DNA of 15,775 nucleotides from Oscillospiraceae bacterium (GCA_904501855.1 CAJGCI010000030.1:1-15775), one strand, 5' to 3'; positions 7,797-14,977 are shown, numbered from the stretch's first letter. Numbers and translations are program-made. Notes: generated by a model not told the origin, from the letters alone.

Positions 7797-8777
7797 ATGG
7801 CAGAAATCAAACGTATAGGTGTTCTCACCAGTGGCGGAGACGCACCGGGAATGAATGCCGCCGTTCGCGCGGTGGTTCGCGGCGCCCTGGCTTTCGATGT
7901 CGAGTGTATCGGCATCAAAAGAGGTTGGAACGGCCTGATCAACAATGACTTTATTAAAATGGACAGCATCAGTGTTTCCCACATCCTTTCCAGCGGCGGA
8001 ACAGCGCTGTATACGGCAAGAAGCGAAGAGTTCATGACGGAGAAAGGCAGACAGAAAGCGGCAGCAAACTGCAAACTGCTGGGCCTGGACGGAGTTATTG
8101 CCATCGGAGGTGACGGCACGTTCCGGGGCGCTCTGGAGCTGAGCCGGCTGGGAATTCCCGTAATAGGGATCCCGGCGACTATTGATAATGATATCGGCTG
8201 TACACACTACACCATCGGATTCGATACGGCATGCAATACCGCCATCGAATGCATCGACAAACTGAGGGACACCATGCAGGCGCACGAACGCTGCTCCATC
8301 GTTGAAGTCATGGGTCGCAATGCCGGATATCTGGCGCTGTATGTGGGGATTGCGGTTGGTGCAACGGCGGTCCTGGTTCCGGAGATCGAGTGGGATCTGC
8401 AGAAGGATGTTATTGAAAAGATCCGCAACGCACGCATCGTCGGACATACCCATTTTATGATCGTAGTTGCGGAAGGGGCAGGAAAAGCCTATAAGATCGG
8501 GGAGCAGATCCGTCAGGAGATCGGGCTGGATCCCCGGGTCACCGTTCTGGGTCATATTCAGCGCGGCGGCACTCCGTCGGCAAGAGACCGTGAATGTGCT
8601 ACCCGAATGGGCTATCACGCGGTGAAGGCGCTGACAGAAGGCAGAAACAATATCATCATTGCAACACGGAGCGGCAATATGGTAGAGCTTCCCATCGAAG
8701 AGGCCCTGCAGATGAAAAAGAGCTTGCAGATGGAACGGTATGAAGTCATGGAGGCCATGGCAAGCTACCGGCACTGA
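7797..8777 (+). CDS. pfkA: 6-phosphofructokinase
   Basis: PfkA phosphorylates fructose 6-phosphate to fructose 1,6-bisphosphate, the committed step of glycolysis. The 326-residue length is typical of the bacterial short form. Seen: TSGGDAPGMN (11-20), GGDGTFRGA (104-112), PATIDNDI (126-133) with the catalytic aspartate D130, VMGR (171-174), and IQRGGTPSARDR (254-265). The residue after GGD is glycine (G107), as in ATP-using enzymes; pyrophosphate-using ones have aspartate there. The second specificity position is alanine (A127), where E. coli has glycine and PPi enzymes have lysine, so ATP is the likely donor. An AAGGAG site (7784-7789) lies seven bases from the ATG. No promoter is seen in the 42 bases after dnaE, which suggests cotranscription. 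Confidence 0.96.
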   Translation: MAEIKRIGVLTSGGDAPGMNAAVRAVVRGALAFDVECIGIKRGWNGLINNDFIKMDSISVSHILSSGGTALYTARSEEFMTEKGRQKAAANCKLLGLDGVIAIGGDGTFRGALELSRLGIPVIGIPATIDNDIGCTHYTIGFDTACNTAIECIDKLRDTMQAHERCSIVEVMGRNAGYLALYVGIAVGATAVLVPEIEWDLQKDVIEKIRNARIVGHTHFMIVVAEGAGKAYKIGEQIRQEIGLDPRVTVLGHIQRGGTPSARDRECATRMGYHAVKALTEGRNNIIIATRSGNMVELPIEEALQMKKSLQMERYEVMEAMASYRH

Positions 8778-8785
8778 TCGATCAT

Positions 8786-8814
8786 TTGACTTTGCATAGT
8801 CTTTATGATAAAAG
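8786..8814 (+). promoter_or_regulatory. Weak candidate promoter for the CNNM gene pair
   Basis: TTGACT (8786-8791) matches the -35 consensus at five of six positions. The 17-base spacing points to TAAAAG (8809-8814) and a 15-base spacing to GATAAA (8807-8812); both are poor -10 boxes, while the better TATGAT (8804-8809) is only 12 bases away. It lies just behind the pfkA stop and upstream of a palindrome. It is recorded because some promoter is expected in this 101-base gap. Confidence 0.35.
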
Positions 8815-8834
8815 TTATTTTTAAGTATTCGATT

Positions 8835-8853
8835 TTGTGCGGGTTCCGCACAA
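8835..8853. promoter_or_regulatory. Perfect 8-3-8 palindrome upstream of the CNNM pair
   Basis: TTGTGCGG (8835-8842) and CCGCACAA (8846-8853) are exact inverted repeats around GTT. The site ends seven bases before the GGAG of the downstream gene. It could be a protein operator or a 5'-leader hairpin. It is not followed by a T run on either strand, which argues against a standard terminator for pfkA, though a weak one cannot be excluded. Confidence 0.6.
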
Positions 8854-8878
8854 TGACATAGGAGTGTGAAGATCCTTT

Positions 8879-10174
8879 ATGGATGACGGCAGTCGATTGT
8901 CGTTTATTGTTACTGCAGTTCTGATTCTGTGTGCCATGTATTTTGCACTGGTAGAAACGGCCTTTGCATCGGTGTCACAGACAAAACTGAAGACGGATCA
9001 GGACCGTGGAGACAACCGAGCAAAGAAGGCTCTGTGGATCACGGATAATTTTGACCGGGCAGTAACAACGATCTTAATTTGCACCAATATTATTCATCTG
9101 ACCGCAGCATCCGTGGTGACGGTAGCCGTGACCCGGATCTGGGGACTTTCGGCAGTGACGATCTCAACATTGCTGGTGACACTGGCGATGTTCTTCTTCG
9201 GAGAGATGCTGCCCAAGAGCATTGCCAAAAAGTACAGCGAACACATCTGTCTGGCTACAGCAGGATCTCTTCATCTGTTTATGGTCCTTCTGCAGCCGCT
9301 GTCGGCTTTTCTTACCATGATCGGAAACGGCGTTTCCCGTTTGGCCAGAAGAGAGCCGGAAGCTTCGGTTACAGAAGAGGAACTGTACGACATCATCGAA
9401 GATATGGCGGAGGAGGGTTCTCTGGATGAAGAACAGAGCGATCTGATCTCGTCAGCATTGCAGTTTGGCGATGTTACCGCAGAGAGCGTGCTCACCAGCC
9501 GTGTGGATCTGGTAGCTGTGGATATCGAAAAGTCACCGGATGAGATCCTGGATCTGATCAAAAAGGAGACCCATAGCCGGATCCCCGTTTATTCGGGAAG
9601 CGTGGATAATATCATCGGGATACTACAGATCCGAACCTTTATTAAGGAATATCTTCATAATAAGGATCATTTGGATATCGGTCCTTTACTGGATGAACCG
9701 TACTTTGTCCATTCTTCCATCAAGATCGATGAACTTCTGTCCATCATGTCCCGCAAGAAACTGAATATGGCTGTCATTACCGACAACTTCGGTGGGACCA
9801 GAGGTATCATTACCGTGGAAGATATCCTCGAGGAACTGGTCGGCGAGATCTGGGATGAAGACGATGTTGCCATGGAACCCATCCGGCAGATCGGGGAGGA
9901 CTTCTATGAGGTGGATTCCCAGGAGACTCTGGGGGATGTTCTGGACGAACTGGACCTGGAAGTTGACGATGAAGATGATGAGGAACTTACGAATAAACTG
10001 ATGGGCGAACTGGCATATGAACAGTTCTCCCGGATCCCGCAGGAGGGAGATCAGTTTGAATATGCAGGAATGCAGATTACGATCAGTGCTATGGAGCACA
10101 ACCGGATCCTGATGCTTCAGGTCCGGAAGCTGGCCCCTTCTGATTCGGAAGACGGAGAGGAGGGTGAAGCATGA
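8879..10174 (+). CDS. CNNM/CorC-family membrane protein with CBS domains (first paralogue)
   Basis: This 431-residue protein has the CNNM (DUF21) plan. A transmembrane domain (about 1-150) is followed by an acidic linker, a CBS pair (about 203-330, with RIPVYSGSVDNIIGIL and TDNFGGTRGIITVEDILEE) and a C-terminal CorC_HlyC domain (about 338-425). Family members are linked to Mg2+ (or Co2+) efflux, coupled to Na+ in studied cases; the older label 'hemolysin' is misleading. Retained motifs are E26 in LVETAFAS and FFGEMLPK (106-113). Unlike its neighbour, it has A23/V25 where the paralogue has serines, and CTNIIHLTAAS (68-78) in place of GNNLVNIAASS. The ion site may thus be altered. The start follows GGAG by 14 bases, a rather long spacing. 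Its stop overlaps the next start (ATGA), so the pair is translationally coupled. The substrate is unknown. Confidence 0.88.
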   Translation: MDDGSRLSFIVTAVLILCAMYFALVETAFASVSQTKLKTDQDRGDNRAKKALWITDNFDRAVTTILICTNIIHLTAASVVTVAVTRIWGLSAVTISTLLVTLAMFFFGEMLPKSIAKKYSEHICLATAGSLHLFMVLLQPLSAFLTMIGNGVSRLARREPEASVTEEELYDIIEDMAEEGSLDEEQSDLISSALQFGDVTAESVLTSRVDLVAVDIEKSPDEILDLIKKETHSRIPVYSGSVDNIIGILQIRTFIKEYLHNKDHLDIGPLLDEPYFVHSSIKIDELLSIMSRKKLNMAVITDNFGGTRGIITVEDILEELVGEIWDEDDVAMEPIRQIGEDFYEVDSQETLGDVLDELDLEVDDEDDEELTNKLMGELAYEQFSRIPQEGDQFEYAGMQITISAMEHNRILMLQVRKLAPSDSEDGEEGEA

Positions 10175-11421
10175 TCTGGAATATTATTGCGATCCTTGTC
10201 TGTGTGCTTCTGTCCAGTTTCTTCTCCGCTTCGGAGATGGCCTACTCCTCATGCAACCAGATCCGTCTGGAGAATTTTGCAGAGGACGGCGACAAGAGAG
10301 CTGCGCGGGCACTAAAACTGGCAGAAAAGTTTGATGACTCGCTGTCTACGATCCTGATCGGGAACAATCTGGTCAACATAGCGGCCTCGTCACTCAGCTC
10401 CATTCTGGTGCTTCGGTTGCTGGGAGCATCCTTTACCTGGCTTTCTACGATCCTGATCACCATCATCGTGGTGATTTTCGGGGAAACGATCCCGAAAATC
10501 ATGGCAAAGCAGAATGCAACCCGATATGCAATCGCCAATGCGAGGGCGATCCAGATACTGCGTATCTGCTTCTATCCTGTAACATGGTTAGTCGTAGGAC
10601 TTGTAAATCTTATTACGGTCGGTATGAAGGGTGAACCGGAAGAAGACCGCAGCGTGGAAGAACTACAGACGATCATCGACACGGCAGAAGACGAAGATGT
10701 TCTGGATGAAGATCAGTCGGAACTTGTGAAAGCGGCGATTGACTTCTCCGAGATCCAGGCCAATGAAGTCATGACTGCACGTGTGGATATGGTTGCACTG
10801 GATATTGATGATGACTGGGAAGAGATTCTGGAAGTGGTTGAATCAGCTACCTATTCGAGACTGCCGGTCTATGAAGACAGCATCGACAACATCATCGGGG
10901 TGCTCTACCTGAATCATTTCCTGAAGGCTCTGACGGATGAGGAACAGCCGGACATCCGAGACCTGCTCATGCCGCCTTGCTTTGTATATAAAACCATGCG
11001 GCTTCCCGCCGTCCTCAATGAACTTCGGCTTGCACAGCAGCACCTTGCCATCGTGACCGATGAATACGGCGGAACGCTGGGGGTCGTCAGTATGGAAGAC
11101 GTGCTGGAACAGATCGTGGGAGACATCTGGGATGAAACAGATATCGTCGAACCGAACTACACCATTCAGCCGAATGGCAGCTATGAGATCGACGGAGACA
11201 TGGCGATCTCGGAATTTCTGGAACTGATGGAGATCCCCGAGGATGAGTTCGACTTTGACAGCGACACAGTCGGAGGATGGGCCATCGAACTGAATAACGG
11301 CTTTCCGGAACCGGAAGACCAGATCATCTATGAGAATCTGGTCCTGACGATTCTCGAGACGGAAGAGCGGCGAGTTGAACGACTGCTGATCCGGCGAGAG
11401 GACCCGCAACCGGAAGAATAA
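10171..11421 (+). CDS. CNNM/CorC-family membrane protein with CBS domains (second paralogue)
   Basis: This 416-residue protein shares the architecture of the preceding gene: a transmembrane DUF21 domain (about 1-150), a CBS pair (about 195-325, with RLPVYEDSIDNIIGVLY and TDEYGGTLGVVSMEDVLEQ) and a CorC_HlyC domain (about 335-412). It keeps the canonical motifs SASEMAYSS (19-27), GNNLVNIAASS (64-74) and FGETIPK (103-109), so it is the better candidate for a working Mg2+/cation exporter or exchanger. CBS pairs of this family bind adenine nucleotides with Mg2+ and couple nucleotide state to the membrane domain. It overlaps the upstream paralogue by four bases. CNNM proteins are dimers, so a heterodimer is possible but unproven. 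The exact ion is not readable from sequence. Confidence 0.92.
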   Translation: MIWNIIAILVCVLLSSFFSASEMAYSSCNQIRLENFAEDGDKRAARALKLAEKFDDSLSTILIGNNLVNIAASSLSSILVLRLLGASFTWLSTILITIIVVIFGETIPKIMAKQNATRYAIANARAIQILRICFYPVTWLVVGLVNLITVGMKGEPEEDRSVEELQTIIDTAEDEDVLDEDQSELVKAAIDFSEIQANEVMTARVDMVALDIDDDWEEILEVVESATYSRLPVYEDSIDNIIGVLYLNHFLKALTDEEQPDIRDLLMPPCFVYKTMRLPAVLNELRLAQQHLAIVTDEYGGTLGVVSMEDVLEQIVGDIWDETDIVEPNYTIQPNGSYEIDGDMAISEFLELMEIPEDEFDFDSDTVGGWAIELNNGFPEPEDQIIYENLVLTILETEERRVERLLIRREDPQPEE

Positions 11422-11422
11422 T

Positions 11423-11471
11423 AAGAAAAAACGGACTTGCTGAGCAAATTTCAGCAAGTCCGTTTTTTCTT
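11423..11471. terminator. Strong bidirectional terminator, 21-bp perfect stem
   Basis: Positions 11423-11443 and 11451-11471 are exact inverted repeats (core ACGGACTTGCTGA/TCAGCAAGTCCGT) around the seven-base loop GCAAATT. An A6 tract on the left and T6 tract on the right make it work on both strands. It closes the plus-strand CNNM pair, starting two bases after its stop, and the convergent minus-strand putP, which ends at 11497. Confidence 0.95.
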
Positions 11472-11496
11472 TCATGTTATCGGAAAAATTGTCCTA

Positions 11497-13038
11497 TCAT
11501 GCCTTCATTTTGACATTGACGTCATCGTATTCATGCAGGATCGCAGCATCGGGAGCCTTGGTGATCAGACTTACAACAACGATGAAGAGGCTGGCAACGA
11601 TGAACGCGGGGAGAAGTTCGTAGATGTTCCACGCACCGCCCAGCGGACGAACGAGGAATTTCCATACGAAGATCATGATACCGCCGGATACCATACCGGA
11701 CAGCACGCCCCAGCGGGTGGTCCGTTTCCAGAACAGTGCAAACAGCATCACCGGACCAAAGGTGGCACCGAAACCGGCCCAGGCAAAGGAAACGATCATA
11801 AAGACTGAGCTGTTCGGATCCCGAGCCAGGAAAACACCAAGGATCGCAATAATGATGACCGTGATACGTGCGATGGTCATGCTCTGTTTGTCCGTAAGGT
11901 TGATATGAAATACTCCCTGCAGAATATTCTGGCTGATTCCGGACGCGGCTGCGAGCAGCTGCGCATCTGCGGTGGACATGGTGGAGGAAAGGATACCTGC
12001 CAGGATCACGCCGGCCAGCAGTGCGGGAATGATACCATGAGAAGCCATCAGATTGGAGATGCGCACAATGATCGCTTCAGCAGCGGAACTGGAGTCAAAG
12101 CCGGCGATGACGCCTTTGTTGGCCATGGCATAGCCGATGATTCCGATAAGTACGGCAATCGCCATGGAGATGATTACCCAGATGGTACCGATACGACGGG
12201 ATACTTTCAGTTTGTTTTCATCTTCTACCGCCATAAAGTGGAGAAGAACGTGAGGCATACCGAAATAACCGAGGCCCCATGCCATGGTGGACAGCACCGT
12301 AATGGCACCATAGGGAGAGATCTCTCCCGTCAGGACGTTTCCGGAGCTTTTCAGGCTGAGATATCCGCCAACCGCTCTGGCGTTGTCGATAACCGCATCC
12401 CATCCGCCGGCCACATTGATCCCGTAAAACAGGATCGCGACTAGAGCGAAGGTCATGACGAAACTCTGAATCAGACTGGTAATGCTGGCTGCCATAAAAC
12501 CGCCCATGGCACAGTATGCCACAATGACGATGGCACTGATGATCATGGTGGGCATGTAGTTTGCCCCAAACAGGTTCATAAACAGCTTGCCGCAGGCAGC
12601 AAAGCCGGAAGCTACATACGGGACAAAGAAAATGATGACGATCAGCGCGGCAATGCCTTCGATCAGGCCGGAGTTGTCGTGAAAGCGTTTGGCGAAAAAG
12701 TCCGGGATGGTAATAGCGTTCAGCTCGGTGGAGTAGATACGAAGCCGTTTGGCAACCAGAAGCCAGTTGAAATAAGTACCGACAGCCAAACCGATGGCGG
12801 TCCAGCCGGGATCACAGATTCCGGTAAAATAGGCTAAGCCGGGAAGTCCCATGAGAAGCCAGCCGGACATATCCGAAGCTTCTGTGCTCATGGCGGTTAC
12901 CACGGGGCCGAGTTTGCGTCCGCCGAGATAGAAATCGCCGGAGGTTTTCTGGTCTTTGGAATAGTATGCGCCGATGGCAAGCATACCGATCAGATAAACG
13001 GCGATGGCGATCAGAATACAGATCAAAGATGATGACAT
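11497..13038 (-). CDS. putP: Sodium:proline symporter (PutP-like)
   Basis: This 513-residue sodium:solute symporter (SSS family, LeuT fold, about 13 membrane helices) most resembles PutP, which imports proline with Na+. Seen: SDMSGWLLMGLPG (55-67), matching the PutP Na+/proline segment with D56 and S58 in the places of E. coli D55 and S57; WGLGYFGMPHVL (254-265), close to the E. coli motif but with Met where I recall Gln; and MSTADAQLL (354-362), with S355/T356 matching the Na+-binding S340/T341. The frame is open to 13119, but the start at 13038 is chosen because it follows AGGAG and begins directly with helix 1. Proline is the most likely substrate; another amino acid or organic acid is possible. 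It diverges from a LysR-type regulator and ends at a shared terminator. Confidence 0.85.
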   Translation of the reverse strand: MSSSLICILIAIAVYLIGMLAIGAYYSKDQKTSGDFYLGGRKLGPVVTAMSTEASDMSGWLLMGLPGLAYFTGICDPGWTAIGLAVGTYFNWLLVAKRLRIYSTELNAITIPDFFAKRFHDNSGLIEGIAALIVIIFFVPYVASGFAACGKLFMNLFGANYMPTMIISAIVIVAYCAMGGFMAASITSLIQSFVMTFALVAILFYGINVAGGWDAVIDNARAVGGYLSLKSSGNVLTGEISPYGAITVLSTMAWGLGYFGMPHVLLHFMAVEDENKLKVSRRIGTIWVIISMAIAVLIGIIGYAMANKGVIAGFDSSSAAEAIIVRISNLMASHGIIPALLAGVILAGILSSTMSTADAQLLAAASGISQNILQGVFHINLTDKQSMTIARITVIIIAILGVFLARDPNSSVFMIVSFAWAGFGATFGPVMLFALFWKRTTRWGVLSGMVSGGIMIFVWKFLVRPLGGAWNIYELLPAFIVASLFIVVVSLITKAPDAAILHEYDDVNVKMKA

Positions 13039-13090
13039 TGTTTTTCTCCTACTACATTTTCTTCCGTGTACAAAAATCGTGCACTCGAAA

Positions 13091-13119
13091 ATTATAGAAA
13101 AAATGAAACAGGGATACAA
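13091..13119 (-). promoter_or_regulatory. Candidate promoter of putP
   Basis: On the minus strand a perfect TATAAT (13091-13096) lies exactly 17 bases downstream of TTGTAT (13114-13119), a weak -35. Transcription would begin near 13084 and give a leader of about 45 bases ending in the AGGAG ribosome site. A weak -35 is compatible with activator dependence, for example on the divergent LysR protein; that is inference. Confidence 0.7.
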
Positions 13120-13129
13120 TTATATAAAA

Positions 13130-13163
13130 AAGGAGGTGCCTCTTGATAATCCCCAAAAATTGA
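13130..13163 (+). other. Orphan Shine-Dalgarno with possible 6-codon leader ORF
   Basis: AAGGAGGTG (13130-13138) is fully complementary to the 16S rRNA 3' end, yet no gene starts behind it. Six bases after GGAGG a TTG (13143) opens a reading frame of six codons (M-I-I-P-K-N) ending in TGA at 13161-13163. A plus-strand transcript would have to begin upstream, overlapping the putP promoter; only a weak TACAAT (13115-13120) is seen. It may be chance, an operator half (AGGAGG-TG-CCTCTT is nearly palindromic) or a leader peptide for the LysR gene. Confidence 0.3.
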
Positions 13164-13187
13164 ACTAATATGAAGAAAATAGATAAT
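13160..13187 (+). promoter_or_regulatory. Candidate promoter of the lysR-type gene
   Basis: TTGAAC (13160-13165, four of six) and GATAAT (13182-13187, five of six) are 16 bases apart. Transcription would start near 13194, about 35 bases before the ATG. The left arm of the inverted repeat (13165-13174) lies in the spacer, so a protein bound there would block this promoter. Confidence 0.6.
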
Positions 13188-13219
13188 TAAATAAATAACT
13201 TGAAAACAATTCATATTAG
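13165..13219. repeat. Spaced 10-bp inverted repeat, candidate LysR operator
   Basis: CTAATATGAA (13165-13174) and TTCATATTAG (13210-13219) are exact inverted copies separated by 35 bases, about 45 bases centre to centre. The left arm lies in the proposed promoter of the regulator gene and the right arm runs into its ribosome binding site (AGGAG, 13218-13222). Both the place and the symmetry suit an autoregulatory site for the LysR protein, whose tetramers contact about 50-60 bp in studied cases. Neither arm overlaps the proposed putP promoter. Confidence 0.5.
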
Positions 13220-13228
13220 GAGAGAACC

Positions 13229-14131
13229 ATGAGTTCCAACAGTCTGACAAAGTATCAAATGTTCGTCTATGCAATAGATGAAAAAAGCCTCAGCAAGGCC
13301 GCAAGGAGAATGGGATGCACCCAGTCCGCAGTGAGTCATGGTATTCAAAGTCTGGAAGACGAGTTGGGATTTGCATTGATGGTACGTTCGAAATCCGGAC
13401 TTCGTCTCACGGCAGAAGGGGAGCAGATTCTTCCCACCATCAGGGGGATTTTGTCCGGGCAGGAACAGCTGAAGCAGATCGTATCTTCCATCCATGGGGT
13501 GGAAACGGGCACGATCCGTATCGGATCATTTACTTCCGTTGCTGTACACTGGCTGCCATCCATCATCAAGCAGTTTCAGGAAGAATATCCTCTGGTGGAT
13601 ATCCAGTTGTTAAACGGAGACTATTTTGATATCGAACAGTGGCTGCGGAACGGGAGCATCGATATCGGATTTATCAATCTTCCCTGTGCGGTAGAATGTT
13701 ACAGTCAGGCTCTGGCGGAAGATCGCCTGCTGGCAGTGTTGCCGGTGGATCACCGTTTTGCGAGTTATCCGAGGTTTCCTCTGCAGCAATGTGAAAACGA
13801 ACCGTTTATCTCTCTGCTGGAGAGCTCCAACCACGATGCGAGGAAAGCCATGAAGGCGGCGGGGATCCATCCCAACATCAAATACTCTACAAAAGACGAC
13901 TATGCCATGATCGCCATGGTGGAACAAGGCCTTGGCATCAGTATTATTCCGGAACTTCTGCTGAAGGGAAGGAACGATCATATCGTGACCAAGGAACTGG
14001 TCCCGTCGGCCAAAAGGACTATTGGACTTGCGATTCCGGAGGGAAGCATGTCCAGCCCGGTAACGCAGCGGTTCCGGGAACACGTAGTGGAATGGGTAAA
14101 AAGGGAATATCAAAAAAAAGAAGGAGTTTAA
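13229..14131 (+). CDS. LysR-family transcriptional regulator
   Basis: This 300-residue protein has the standard LysR-type plan. An N-terminal winged helix-turn-helix (about 4-62, with LSKAARRMGCTQSAVSHGIQ at 21-40) is followed by a linker helix and a periplasmic-binding-protein-like effector domain from about residue 90 (starting GTIRIGSF). The start is well set by TTAGGAGAG six to seven bases before the ATG. It diverges from the PutP-like symporter, the usual arrangement for a LysR regulator and its target, so control of that transporter in response to proline or a related ligand is likely but not shown. Its own promoter region carries an inverted repeat suggesting autoregulation. The closest subfamily cannot be named from sequence alone. 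It ends 12 bases from the convergent methyltransferase gene. Confidence 0.93.
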   Translation: MSSNSLTKYQMFVYAIDEKSLSKAARRMGCTQSAVSHGIQSLEDELGFALMVRSKSGLRLTAEGEQILPTIRGILSGQEQLKQIVSSIHGVETGTIRIGSFTSVAVHWLPSIIKQFQEEYPLVDIQLLNGDYFDIEQWLRNGSIDIGFINLPCAVECYSQALAEDRLLAVLPVDHRFASYPRFPLQQCENEPFISLLESSNHDARKAMKAAGIHPNIKYSTKDDYAMIAMVEQGLGISIIPELLLKGRNDHIVTKELVPSAKRTIGLAIPEGSMSSPVTQRFREHVVEWVKREYQKKEGV

Positions 14132-14145
14132 GCTTCTTCCTTTTT
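14113..14145. terminator. Imperfect bidirectional terminator between lysR-type gene and methyltransferase gene
   Basis: An A-rich left side (ending AAAAAGAAGGAG) and the right side CTTCTTCCTTTTT can pair around TTTAAG with one bulge and a wobble; AAGAAG/CTTCTT alone gives six pairs. T runs lie on both strands. It spans the end of the LysR coding frame and the 12-base gap between the convergent genes. It is much weaker than the terminator at 11423-11471. Confidence 0.45.
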
Positions 14146-14977
14146 AGTATTGTTTTGATCGACCAAGCTGCCAGAATGCAATGGCGCTGGCTGCGGCAAC
14201 ATTAAGAGAATCGACCCCATGTTGCATGGGAATACATACCGTATAATCACAGTTTTGGATAGTTTCCGGCTTCAGCCCGTCGCCTTCGGAACCCAGAAAG
14301 ATTGCAAGGCGCCGCTCCCGATTCAATTGGACATCATCGATATCCACGGAATCAGCACACAAAGCCATTGCGGCAGAGGAAAATCCGTGCAGCTTCAGGA
14401 ACTCCGGCGCTCCGGTTCTGCTTTCCGGGAGAAAGGTCCACGGAATCTGGAAAACCCCGCCCATGCTGACTCGGATGGCACGACGGTAAAGAGGGTTGCT
14501 GCAGTCCGAAGACAGAAGGATGCCGTCCATGTTGAGTGCAGCGGCGGAACGGAAGATCGCACCGATATTGGTAGGATTCATAATGCTCTCCAGCACGACG
14601 ATCCGGGAGGATGTTTCAAGAAGCGTTTTCGGATCCGGCAGAGGCTTCCGTCTCATCACACACAGCATGCCGCGGGTCAGCGCATACCCGGTAAGCCGAA
14701 CCAGCACTTCATAGTCTGCAGTAAATACCGGGACATCCGGACAGCAGGAAAGAACAGGTGCTGCCTCAGAGGATAGATGTCTCTGTTCGACCAGAAAGGA
14801 TACCGGCACATATCCGTTATCCAGTGCCCGCTGTATGACTTTCGGACTTTCTGCAATGAAAAGACCGTCTTCAGGATGTTCCCGGTTCAGAAGCTGATTT
14901 TCGGTCCTTCGGGCATAGACATCCAGTTCCGGAGCATCAAAGTCCGTGATTGTAATTATATTTCCTGCGGAACTCAT
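14144..14977 (-). CDS. SpoU/TrmH-family RNA 2'-O-methyltransferase
   Basis: This 277-residue SPOUT-superfamily enzyme transfers a methyl group from S-adenosylmethionine to a ribose 2'-OH of rRNA or tRNA. The N-terminal part (about 20-105) resembles the L30e-like substrate-binding domain, with the AESPKVIQRAL stretch (42-52). The C-terminal knotted catalytic domain shows motif 1 NPTNIGAIFRSAAAL (134-148, R143 as the likely catalytic arginine), motif 2 FLGSEGDGL (227-235) and motif 3 IPMQHGVDSLNVAAA (249-263). Its RNA target cannot be told; Gram-positive genomes carry several such paralogues, so no symbol is given. Its start overlaps the stop of the upstream flavoprotein gene (ATGA, 14974-14977) and has only a weak ribosome site, so translational coupling is likely. 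Confidence 0.93.
   Translation of the reverse strand: MSSAGNIITITDFDAPELDVYARRTENQLLNREHPEDGLFIAESPKVIQRALDNGYVPVSFLVEQRHLSSEAAPVLSCCPDVPVFTADYEVLVRLTGYALTRGMLCVMRRKPLPDPKTLLETSSRIVVLESIMNPTNIGAIFRSAAALNMDGILLSSDCSNPLYRRAIRVSMGGVFQIPWTFLPESRTGAPEFLKLHGFSSAAMALCADSVDIDDVQLNRERRLAIFLGSEGDGLKPETIQNCDYTVCIPMQHGVDSLNVAAASAIAFWQLGRSKQY

Noticed and set aside
8801..8826. A/T-rich hairpin after pfkA (CTTTAT...ATAAAAG followed by T5) as terminator
   Set aside because: The stem is short, has an extra A and no GC core, so it would be too unstable to call.
11437..12444. Plus-strand open frames opposite putP
   Set aside because: They are rich in Gly, His and Asp from reverse reading of hydrophobic codons and lack ribosome sites; the minus strand encodes a full transporter.
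13039..13119. N-terminal extension of the PutP-like protein by 27 residues
   Set aside because: The frame is open, but the extension covers the proposed promoter and the ribosome site at the 13038 start, and PutP proteins begin just before helix 1.
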